Shown here piece after piece: positions 52,981-63,000 of a DNA stretch of 64,000 bases (position 1 is the first letter of the stretch; every line of letters starts with the position of its first letter). Source of the stretch: Bradyrhizobium sp. 21. GTDB taxonomy: Bacteria; Pseudomonadota; Alphaproteobacteria; Rhizobiales; Xanthobacteraceae. A program made the translations under genes and the position numbers. The notes below the pieces were generated by a model. The model ran no database searches. It saw nothing but the letters and a program-made list of their open reading frames with translations, and was not told the DNA's origin. The stretch covers positions 445,076 to 509,075 of the forward strand of contig NZ_JADPJG010000003.1 of assembly GCF_023073335.1 (NCBI RefSeq), given 5' to 3'.

Positions 52981-54576
52981 ATGCGTACCCGACTGTCGAC
53001 CTGTCTCGCCCTGCTTGCGCTGGCGTACTCCGCAATCCCGGCGCGCGCCGAAACGGTGGTGCGCTACGGCATCTCGATGGCGGACATTCCGCTGACGACC
53101 GGCCAGCCCGACCGCGGCGCCGGCGCCTATCAGTTCACGGCCTACACGATCTACGATCCGCTGGTGGCCTGGGAGATGGACGTCGCCGACCGGCCGGGCA
53201 AGCTGGTGCCGGGACTGGCCACAGAGTGGAAAGTCGACGACGAGAACAAGACCAAGTGGCGATTCACCTTGCGCAAGGGCGTGAAGTTTCACGACGGCAG
53301 CGAGTTCAACGCCGACGCGGTGATCTGGAATCTCGACAAGGTGCTCAACGACAAGGCGCCGCAATTCGACAAGCGCCAGAGCGCGCAGGTGAAGACCCGC
53401 CTGCCCTCGGTCGCGAGCTACGCCAAGATCGACGATTCCACGGTGGAGATCACCACCAAGACGGTCGATTCCTTCTTTCCTTATCAGATGCTCTGGTTCC
53501 TGGTGTCGAGCCCCGCGCAGTACGAGAAGCTCGGCAAGGATTGGGACAAGTTCGCGAGCCAGCCGTCGGGCACCGGCCCGTTCAAGCTGACCAAGCTCGT
53601 ACCGCGCGAGCTCGCCGAGCTCAGCAAGAACCCGGACTACTGGAACAAGAAACGCATCCCCAAGGTCGACAAGCTGGTGCTGGTGCCGATGCCGGAAGCG
53701 CTGACGCGCACCAACGCGCTGCTCGCCGGGCAAGTGGACCTGATCGAGACGCCGGCGCCGGACGCCGTGCCGCAGCTCAAGGCGGCCGGCATGAAGCTCG
53801 TCGACAATGTCACGCCGCATGTCTGGAATTATCACCTCAGCGTGCTGCCGGGCTCACCCTGGACAGACATTCGCCTGCGCAAGGCGCTCAACCTCGCGAT
53901 CGACCGCGAGGCGGTGGTCGGCCTGATGAACGGACTGGCAAAACCCGCCAAAGGCCAGGTCGATCCGTCGAGCCCGTGGTTCGGCAAGCCGAGCTTCGAG
54001 CTGAAATACGATCTCGCCGCGGCCAAGAAGCTGGTCGAGGAAGCCGGATACTCCAAGGCAAAGCCGCTGAAGGCCACTTTCATCATCGCACAAGGCGGCA
54101 CCGGCCAGATGCTGTCGCTGCCAATGAACGAGTTCCTGCAGCAGAGCTTCAAGGAGATCGGCATCGACATCGACTTCAAGGTGGTCGAGCTCGAAACACT
54201 CTATACGCACTGGCGCAAGGGCGCGGCCGACGAGATGAACGCCGGCATCACCGCCAACAACATCGCCTACGTCACTTCCGACCCGCTCTACGCCATCGTC
54301 CGCTTCTTCCATTCGGGCCAGATCGCGCCGGTCGGCGTCAACTGGGGCGGCTACAAGAACCCTGAGGTCGATGCCCTGATCGACAAGGCCAAGCTGACGT
54401 TCGATGCCGCCAAGCAGGACGATCTGCTGGCCCAGGCGCATGCGCTGATCGTCGACGACGCCGTGCTGGTGTGGGTGGTGCACGACACCAACCCGCATGC
54501 GCTGTCGCCGAAGATCAAGCAGTTCGTGCAGGCCCAGCACTGGTTCCAGGATCTGACGACGATCGGGGTGGAGTGA
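52981..54576 (+). CDS. ABC importer substrate-binding protein (SBP family 5), divergent paralogue
   Basis: A 531-residue binding protein with signal peptide MRTRLSTCLALLALAYSAIP (cleavage near ARA) and the core LRKGVKFHDGSEFNADAVIW, closely matching the operon copy at 51107 in the same blocks (ADIP...GQPD, PGLATEWKVDDENKTKW). It probably feeds the same permease pair. The ATG at 52981 is preferred over the open frame to 52804 because of the signal peptide. The 212-base region between the two starts should hold divergent promoters. Confidence 0.9.
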   Translation: MRTRLSTCLALLALAYSAIPARAETVVRYGISMADIPLTTGQPDRGAGAYQFTAYTIYDPLVAWEMDVADRPGKLVPGLATEWKVDDENKTKWRFTLRKGVKFHDGSEFNADAVIWNLDKVLNDKAPQFDKRQSAQVKTRLPSVASYAKIDDSTVEITTKTVDSFFPYQMLWFLVSSPAQYEKLGKDWDKFASQPSGTGPFKLTKLVPRELAELSKNPDYWNKKRIPKVDKLVLVPMPEALTRTNALLAGQVDLIETPAPDAVPQLKAAGMKLVDNVTPHVWNYHLSVLPGSPWTDIRLRKALNLAIDREAVVGLMNGLAKPAKGQVDPSSPWFGKPSFELKYDLAAAKKLVEEAGYSKAKPLKATFIIAQGGTGQMLSLPMNEFLQQSFKEIGIDIDFKVVELETLYTHWRKGAADEMNAGITANNIAYVTSDPLYAIVRFFHSGQIAPVGVNWGGYKNPEVDALIDKAKLTFDAAKQDDLLAQAHALIVDDAVLVWVVHDTNPHALSPKIKQFVQAQHWFQDLTTIGVE

Positions 54577-54585
54577 GGGCTTCGC

Positions 54586-54709
54586 CGTCGTCCTGGCGAA
54601 AGCCAGGACCCATTACCACTGGCCTTTGTTTTGCGACGGCTGGTGGTCAATGGCCCGGCGACGCAACTGCTCCTTGGGGTAATGGGTCCTGGCGTTCGCC
54701 AGGACGACG
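54586..54709. repeat. Inverted repeat between convergent genes, CGTCGTCCTGGCGAA family
   Basis: Left arm 54586-54615 (CGTCGTCCTGGCGAAAGCCA...) and right arm 54680-54709 (ending GTTCGCCAGGACGACG) are almost perfectly complementary, with a CCCATTA/TAATGGG end. It fills the gap between the binding-protein gene and the cyclase gene, which converge. Confidence 0.85.
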
Positions 54710-54749
54710 CCGTTTTTGAGGCACTAGCGAAACTCAATGGCGCGGGCGA

Positions 54750-56981
54750 CTACTTCGTCAGCAGGGCATACGCACCGGTCCAGCCTTCCGCCGGTGGATT
54801 GACCTGGAAATCCTTGATGCGCACCTCGTAGAGGTTGAACAGCTTTTCCAACGTGTCGGCGTCCTCGCTCTTGCGGCCGCGCTCGATGGCGTCCAGCGCG
54901 CCCTGCCAGTCGCGGCCGCGATAGCAGCCGAGCATCTCGATGGTGATGTTGCGCAGACGCTGGAACGGTCCAGAATGCATCACGTCGTCGCGGCCGGCGA
55001 TGGCGTAGATCACCTCCGGCTCGGTCTTGCCCTTGACCATGATGAAGTCGAGCTCAAGGATCGCGAACTTGTCCTTGGCCGCGAGCGCGGTCCGGGAGCC
55101 GACGATGATCGGGAAACCGTATTCCTTCGACTGGCCTTCGAGCCGCGAGGCCAGGTTCACACTGTCGCCCAGCACCGAATAGTTCTTCTTCAGGTCGGAG
55201 CCCATATTGCCGACCACGCCGATGCCGGTGTTGAGGCCGATGCCGACATTGAGCGGGATGTAGACGTGGCCGCCGGAGGCGGCCTCCTGCTCGCGCTCCT
55301 TGTTGACCGCGTCGATCCGCTCGAGCATCTGGACCGCGGCCTCGCAGGCATTGACCTCGTGCTCGGCGTCGTCCAGCGGCGCGTTCCAGAACGCCATGAT
55401 GGCGTCGCCCATGTATTTGTCGATATAGCCCTTCTCTTCGATGATCACGTCGGTCAGCGGCGTCAGGAAGCGGTTCATCAGCGCGATCAGCCCTTGCGGA
55501 TCGTGCTTGTAGCTCTCCGAGATCGTGGTGAAGCCGCGCACATCGGAGAACATGATCGTCATCTCGCGCTCCTCGCCGCCGAGGACGAGCTTTTCCGGCG
55601 ACTGCGCCAGCTGCTCGACCAGCACCGGCGACATGTATTGCGCGAACATGCCGCGGATCTGCACCCGCTGCCGCTGCTCGCGCACGAAGCTCGCAAAGAT
55701 CAGCGTCAAATAGATCGCGGTGGTCGAAAGCAGAGGATAGGTGAAGTCGATCAGGTAGCGGTACTGCGCATAGAAGAACCAGGACACGCCGACCAGAATC
55801 GCGGCGAATGCTGCGCCGGCAAGCACAAGGCGAACCGGTCCAAGGTTCGGCGTGAAAATGATGACGAGCAAGCCGATGACGAGCGCTGCGAGCAGCTCGA
55901 CGCCGAGCGCATAGTTGGGCTGGGAGATCACGGCTTTGCTCAGCACGCTCTCCAGCACCTGCGCATGGATCTCGACACCCGGCATGGTCGAGGACACCGG
56001 CGTGGTCTTGAGGTCGTTGAGCCCGACCGCGGAGGTGCCGATCAGCACCAGCTTGCCCGCAATCTTGCCGGGCGGGACGGTGTTGTCGAGCACGTCGGCC
56101 GCCGAGACGTAGATCGACGGGTCCCGGCGGGCATAGTGCACCCAGAGCTGGCCGTTCTTGTCGGTCGGAATCTCCACGCCCTTGAGGCGCACGGCCCGCA
56201 CGCCGGACTTGTCGGTCCTGACCAGCAGCGTCGGCGTGCCGGTGGCGACCCGCAGCATCTCGAGGCTGAGCGAGGGCATGATGTTACCCTGCGCGCGCAT
56301 GACCATCGGCACCCGCCGGATCAAACCATCGCGCTCGGTCTTGATCGAGAACAGCCCGCGCCCGGCGGCAACCTTCTCGACCACCGGCACGTTGCGGAGC
56401 AGGCCCGGGAACTCGAACAGGAAGCGTTCGGCGTCCGCCTCGCCGACCGTCGCGACACCCGTGAACGGAAGCGACTTGTCGAGTTCGGTCAGGATCTCAG
56501 GCAGGCCCGTCTCGCCAAGCACCACGCGCGAGCGCTTGACCGCTTCCGAGAGGATCTGGTCGTTGGTCGGCAGCTCGCGCAGCTTGGCGCGGGTGGCGTC
56601 GTCGAGATAGCGCATCTGGCTCGCGACCAGATCCGGATTGAGCCTGTCGGCTTCCGAAAACACCATGTCGAAGCCGATCGCCACCGCGCCGTTACTGGTG
56701 AGGTTCTGGATCAAATCGGCAATGCGCGTGCGCGGCCACGGCCACTGGCCGAGCTGGGCGAGGCTCTTGTCGTCGATGTCGATGATGGTGACCGGCCGCA
56801 CTGTCTTGTGGCGCGGATCGATCAACTGAAACATGTCGAAGGTGCGCAGCCGCAATTCCTGGATCGGCGGCGGGTCCCACAGCCGCGCGCCGGCAAACAC
56901 GACCAGCAGCGCAAGGCACATCAGCCGCGCAAAGCCGAACTTCCGCGCAAACCACCGTCGCAGGATTTTGAGACGTTTCAT
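54750..56981 (-). CDS. CHASE2-domain adenylate/guanylate cyclase
   Basis: A 743-residue membrane receptor cyclase. An N-terminal helix (FARLMCLALLVVFAGARL) precedes the extracytoplasmic CHASE2 sensor (about residues 40-350, starting RTFDMFQLIDPRHKTVRPVT), then three membrane segments (around residues 355-435). The cytosolic class III cyclase domain has Asp in MTIMFSDVRGFTT and YMGDAIMAFW, and the Asn and Arg in LGDSVNLASRLEG, with VKGKTEPEVIY at the end. All core catalytic residues appear present, so it should make cAMP or cGMP. The CHASE2 ligand is unknown. Start at 56981 (MKRLKILRRWFARKF). It lies 82 bases downstream of the giant adhesin-like gene. Confidence 0.9.
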   Translation of the reverse strand: MKRLKILRRWFARKFGFARLMCLALLVVFAGARLWDPPPIQELRLRTFDMFQLIDPRHKTVRPVTIIDIDDKSLAQLGQWPWPRTRIADLIQNLTSNGAVAIGFDMVFSEADRLNPDLVASQMRYLDDATRAKLRELPTNDQILSEAVKRSRVVLGETGLPEILTELDKSLPFTGVATVGEADAERFLFEFPGLLRNVPVVEKVAAGRGLFSIKTERDGLIRRVPMVMRAQGNIMPSLSLEMLRVATGTPTLLVRTDKSGVRAVRLKGVEIPTDKNGQLWVHYARRDPSIYVSAADVLDNTVPPGKIAGKLVLIGTSAVGLNDLKTTPVSSTMPGVEIHAQVLESVLSKAVISQPNYALGVELLAALVIGLLVIIFTPNLGPVRLVLAGAAFAAILVGVSWFFYAQYRYLIDFTYPLLSTTAIYLTLIFASFVREQRQRVQIRGMFAQYMSPVLVEQLAQSPEKLVLGGEEREMTIMFSDVRGFTTISESYKHDPQGLIALMNRFLTPLTDVIIEEKGYIDKYMGDAIMAFWNAPLDDAEHEVNACEAAVQMLERIDAVNKEREQEAASGGHVYIPLNVGIGLNTGIGVVGNMGSDLKKNYSVLGDSVNLASRLEGQSKEYGFPIIVGSRTALAAKDKFAILELDFIMVKGKTEPEVIYAIAGRDDVMHSGPFQRLRNITIEMLGCYRGRDWQGALDAIERGRKSEDADTLEKLFNLYEVRIKDFQVNPPAEGWTGAYALLTK

Positions 56982-57063
56982 GGTGGAGGGATATCACGCA
57001 TTTGCGGTGAACGGCAGTGCGGATCAGTCTTGCAGACGATCGGCCGCGCCCCTCAAGCGGCGA

Positions 57064-60000
57064 TCAGGCATGGACGATAAAGTCACTCGCCTGGACGTGG
57101 GCGACGCCCTTCAGAAGAATGGTGTCCGATGCATTGATCGTAATCAGGGTGTCCGCTCCTGACGCGGTCGCGTGCTGATCCAACCAAGCCTGAGTATCGG
57201 AGGTCGTGACGACGCTCGACAGGTCAATATGGTCCTGGCCGGACGTGAAATTGGTGACCGTATCGTTGTTGGAGCTGGCGGCGAACACGAACTGGTCCTG
57301 ATGGCCTGTCCCGATGAAGTCATCCCGCCCCGCCGTGCCAAAGAGCAGGCTAACCGTATTGCTTGCGCTGTGACTGTCGGCCACGGTGAGCGTGACCGTC
57401 TGTATGGCCGCACCTTCACTTGCGTCAGTGTAGGTCACGGTCTGCAGCGCGGAATTGATGTACGCCAGGGTATCGGACGTCGACGCCGGGCTCAAATTGC
57501 TACCCGAGCCGGAGGCAACGAGCGTGAAGGTTTCATTGGCAGCTGCATCGGCGTCGGTGACCGAGATACCGTGGACGGTGACCTGAGCGCCGTCATGCGT
57601 GACGGAGATCTGGCCGACGTCGACGACCGGCGCGTCGTTTGCGCCAGTCACGTCCACCGTGAGTATCGCCATGCCGATCGCATTATGTGCGTCCGTGGTC
57701 TGGACGGTGAACGTATCCAGATAGTCGCCGGCCGACAGAGCGTTGATCGCAGCGGCGTTCGGGACGTAGCTGTAGCTGCCGTCGGCGTTGACCGTCAGCG
57801 CGCCGTAATAACCCGTCGCCGTCCCATGAATATCTGCGTTCTGGACAGCATAGGTCAGCGTCGCCGTCTCGCCGGTATCGGCATCGGTGCCCGCCAGCGT
57901 CCCGGTAAGGCTGGAGAAGGTGTCGGTCGCGGCGGTGTCGGTGAGCGTGCCGATGTTGACATCTGACAGGGTCGGCGTGTCGTTGGCACCGGTCAGGTCC
58001 ACGGTGTATGTCGCCGTGGTGACTGCGCCATGCGCATCCGTAAGCTGAACCGTGAAGCTATCCGAGTAGGAGCCTTGCGGGAGTGCGTTGATCGACGCCG
58101 CGTCGGGGACGTAGCTGTAGCTGCCGTCGGTATTGACCGTCAGCGAACCATAATGGCCGGTCACCGTGCCGGTCGGATGGTGATCCGCGTTCAGTAAGGC
58201 GTAGCTCAGCGTGTCGCCGGTATCGACATCGGTCCCGGTCAATTGCCCGGTGAGGCCGGAGAAACTGTCCGCGGCGGCGGTGTCCTCGAGCGTTCCGAGG
58301 CTGCCATCGGACAACACCGGCGTGTCGTTGGCGCCGGTGACTGCGACGGTGAATGACGCCGTTCCGGTCGCACCGTAGGCGTCCTTTGTCTGGATCGTGA
58401 AAACGTCCGAGTAAGGACCCGCCGACAACGCGTTGATCGCCGCAGCGTCGGGAACATAATCGTAGCTGCCGTCGTCGTTGACCGTCAGGGAGCCGTAGAG
58501 GCCCGCAACCGTCGGCACTGCAAGATGATCCACATCCTGAACGGCATATTTCAGCGTCGCCGTCTCGCCATGGTCGGCGTCAGTTCCGACCAGCGTTCCC
58601 GTGATACTCGCGAAACTGTCATGGGTGGCCGTATCCACGAGCGGATCCGTGCTCACCGGGGCCAGCGTCGGCGCATCGTTCTTGCCCGTGATTGTGACCG
58701 TGACCTCGGCAGTGTCGGTTTTGCCCTGGTGGTCATCGAGCGTGACGGTGGAGACGACCTTTGCGGTCTGGCCCTCGCCAAGGAAATCGAGCACGCCGTC
58801 GGCGATCGAATAGCTCCAGCCGACGGTGCCGTTGTTCTTGCCGGTGGTTTGGAGCGTCAGCGCCTGCTCGAGCGCGGCGGTCTCGCCGGCGGTCAGCGTC
58901 AGATGCGTGGCGTGGTCGGTATCGAACCAGGTCACCGTCTGGTCTGCAATTGCAACTGTAGCCGTCGGTCGCTCCGTCAGATCGACGTCGCTGAAGTCGA
59001 TCGTCCCGGTCGCCGCCGGTGCTGGATCGGTCGTCGCTGAGCCGGTGGTGTTCAGGAGTTCGCTGAAGCCGGTGCTCTGCGGCACTTGAGCCGCGTTGAA
59101 GTGCGGCGCATCGTCGGCCGCGTTGAACGTGACCAGTGTGCCGCCATGGCCGTCGCTGCTGCCGGCGAAATGCGCATTGCTGTAGTCAGCACCGACGAGC
59201 TTGAGCGTGATCGTGTGGCCGTACAAATCGCTCACAATGAGATTGCCGGTGACCGAATCGTAGGTCGCGGAGGTGCCGCCGTCATACTTGATGATCGACA
59301 GGTCGATCGTGTCGGTTGCGGACAGCTCGCCGATCGAGCCGCCGAAGGTCGACGTGTCGATCTGAAGCTTGGCGCCGTCGCCGGCAAGGTTGACCGTCTG
59401 CGTCACCGAGCCATCGAGCTTCAGCAGCGCACCGGCATCGACGGTGACCGAGCCCGAGCCGGACAGCGAGCCGAACAGCGTCAGTGCCCCGTCATGGACC
59501 TCGATGGCGCCGGTATTCGTAATGGCGCCCGAGATCGACGCCGTGCCCCAGCTATCGATGGTCGTGTGATTTTCGATGCTCAGCCCGCTCCCGGAGATCG
59601 ACGCGCCATGGAGATCGATGTCGCCATGGTTGACGATCGAGGATGCGTTGCCAAAGACGCCGCTGCCGGAAACGGTCCAGGTGCCGCCGGCGTTGTTGTT
59701 GAACGTGGCGGAGGCGACCGAGATATTGCCGTTGATGTGGCCGGTGTTGTTGATCGTGATGGCGCCGCCGGTCTCGACGATCGCATAGGTGGTCGAGGTC
59801 ACGGTTGAGGCGATCGCGGGCCCGATCGTGCCGGAATTGTCGATGGTCGCCGAGCCGGTCGCATTCTCCTGGATGAAGATCGCCGCGTACGCGCTCGGGG
59901 CCACGATCGAGCCGGAATTGGTGATGTGCGTCGAGCCGGTCGCGCCCGCCTCGTTCTGCGTGACGCTGATGCCGGCGAGGCTCGTGCTGGTGATATTGCC

Positions 60001-63000
60001 GTGATTGACGATGGTGACGTCGCCGGCGCCGTTCGCAAGGGCCGCAAGGCCGACCGTGCCGGTGGCGGTGCCTTCATTGGTGACACTGACATCGCCGCCG
60101 CCGTGATCGAAGGCGCCGATCGCGGTGCCCGCAGTCGCGGTGACCGACGAGCCCGTGCCGGTCGTGACCGTGATATCGCCGGCGGCCCAGGTGAACGCCT
60201 CGATGCCGTAGCCGGCGTCCGCGGTGATCGTCGCATCGCTGGTGACGCTGACGTCGCCGTTGACGGCATTCGAGAAGGTGGAAATGCCGTCGGGCTTGTA
60301 GCCGGCGATGATTGCGCCCGGCGTGGTGCCGTCATTGTTCAGCGCGGAACCGGAGTGGATCGTACCATGCGCTTCGACTGAAATCGTGCTGTGCACGTCA
60401 CTCGTGATCGCCGCCGCGTAGTTGACCGCCACGATGCCGGAGCTGCCCGAAATGATGCTGTCGCCGTTCGCCAGGGTGACGCTGATGTCGCCCGCGTCGA
60501 TGCTGTAGGCGAGAATGCCGTAGCTGGTCGTGCCCGTCACCGACGCGTTGGCGCCGAGCGTGACGGTGACGTCGCCGGTGCCGCCGCCGAGCGCCTGGGC
60601 CCTGATGCCCTCCTCGGCGCCGACGATCGTGGTCCCGGCCGCGTCGCTCACCGTGACGTCGCCATTCCCGTAATTATAGGCGTGAATGCCGTAGCCCGCC
60701 GCCGCGGTGACGTTCGCGTGGTTATTGACGACGACGTTGCCGTTGACATTGGTGTTGGCGCTGCTGCCAGTCGTGGCACCGTTGTAGCCGGCCTGGATTC
60801 CGGCCGGCGTGTTGCCGCTCTGGTTCAGGCTGCTGCCGGAATGGATCGCACCATAGGCGTTGACGGTGATGCTGCTGCCGGATGCCGCGCCGAGGGACGT
60901 CGCCCGGTTGACGGCGACGATCCCGGAGCTGCCCGAATTGATGACGCTGCCGGCGTCGGTCGTGACGATCTCGCTGCCCGCGCCGTAGCTGCGCGCCCGG
61001 ATGCCGTAGATCGAGCTGCCCGTGATGGTGCCGCCGGCGTGGACGGCGATGTCGCCGCCGCCCTGGGTGAGCGCGTCGATGCCGTAAGCGCCGCCCGCGA
61101 CGCCGGCGAGCTGGGTGATCGAGATGTCACCGCCATTGGCACTGTTCAGATTTTCGACGAGAATACCGGTCGAATTCGCGCCGGTGCCGCTCGCCTTGCC
61201 GGTGACGTTGTTGACCGTGATATCGCCGATGCCGGTTGCGCTGTCGCGCAGCGTGATGCCATCGCCGTTCAGGCCCTTGATGTCTTTCGTCGCCGTCAGC
61301 GAAATAGCGCCCGTGCCGTTCTGGGTGACGACGATGCCATTGGCCGCGCCCGTCAGCGCGCCCGTGGGCGTGAGGATGATATCGGCGGGCTTCGCCTGCG
61401 TGCCGCCGGTCGCCGTGAAGTCGAGCGCGTCGCCGCTGGAGGTGGTGATGTCCGCCGCACCCGTGATCGTGAACGTGCCGCCCTTGGAGGACTGGCCGGT
61501 GATCGTGCCGGTAAAGCCCTGGCCCGCGACCTTGTCGAGTTGAAGCGTGTCGGCGCCGCCGGCGAAGGTCACGGTCTGCGCCGTTGCGCCGGCAAGCTCG
61601 AGCGTCGCCGTGTCGTCGATGATCAGCGTGCCGACGCCGGAGAGGCCGCCGGAAAGGTTCAGCGTGCCACCCTGGACTTCGATGGTGCCGGTGTTGGTCA
61701 CACTGCCTGTGACCGTATCGAGGCCGGCGCTGTAGAGATTGCCGGCATTGCTCAGGCTGCCGCCGTTGATCGAGACATCGGTCAGATAGAGCTTCGAGGT
61801 GCCGTCGACCGTGATCGACGCGCCGGTGTTGGTGACGCTGGCCGTCGCCAGCTTCAGCGTGCCGCCTGTCACCGCCTTGATCAGGCCGTGATTGGTGATG
61901 GCATGCGCAAGCCCGGGATCGATCGTCAGCGTGCCGCTGGTGACGGAGATCGTGCCGGCGTTGGCAACCGTGATGTCGGCGCTATCGATGGCGCTTGTGC
62001 CAGTCGATTCCAGCGTACCGGCGATGGTCACCGTGCCGCCGTCGATCGTCGCGCCCTGGAGGTCGAGCGTCGAGCCGGACTCGACCGAGACATCACCGCT
62101 GCCGGTATTGGTGACCGCCATCCCGATCAGCTTCAGGGTGCCGTGGTTGATCGCCCCCAGCGTGCCGGTGTTGGCGACGGCCTCGCCGTTGATGTCGAGC
62201 TCGGCGCCGTTGGCCCGAATGATGCCGCCGTTCGTGATGGCTGCCGCAGGAGTTGTCGCCACCAGCGCCAGCAGCCCGCCGAGAGTCGATTCGAGCAGAT
62301 AGCCGTTCGAGATATTGGCGTCGGTGATCGTCGTGGTGCCGGAGGAAGCGAGCGTACCGACGACCGTGAGCGTGCCGCCGGTCAGGCTCGCACCCGCCAG
62401 TGTCAGCTTCTTGCTCGTATCGACCTTGACGGTGCCGCCATTGGTGATCGCGGCGCCCGCAACGGTCGCATCGTCGAGCGTCAGCGTGACGCCGCTTTCG
62501 ACCTTCACTGTGCCCTGGTTCAGGGTGGCGTTACCGTCGATCTTGCTGTTGCCGGTGACGTCGATCTTGCCGCCCAGCACTCCGCTGAAATTGTTGATGG
62601 TTCCGCCGGTGATCTCCGTGCCGGACAGCGTCAGCGTCTGGTTATCATCAACCGCGACGGCGTGACCGGAATTGGTGAGGACGTCGTTGAGCAGCGTCGC
62701 GGCGCCGGCGATCTGCAGCGTGCCGTTATTGGTGACCGGCCCGCCCTTGATCGTGGCGCCGTCCTTGAGCTTGACGGTGTTGTCGAGTTCGATGCCGAAA
62801 TTGTCCGTGATCACCGAACCCGACACCGTGACGCCGTCCAGCGTCAGCTTGGCGTCGGCGGTGATCGTGCTGATGCTGACCGTGGCCGCACCGTCGATCT
62901 TGCTGGCGCCGGTGACGTCGATCGTGCCGGCGCCCTTGATGGCGCCGCCGCTGATCGTGGCGTCGTTCAGCGTCAGCGCGGCATTCTCGTCCACGATGAC

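Noticed and set aside
54975..57080. 701-codon plus-strand frame opposite the CHASE2 cyclase
   Set aside because: His/Arg/Asp-rich shadow sequence without domains; the opposite strand encodes a complete CHASE2 cyclase.
62992..62994. GTG codon as start of the giant repeat protein
   Set aside because: The repeat-encoding frame continues without a stop to 64000, and the same repeat family lies upstream, so this GTG is internal.
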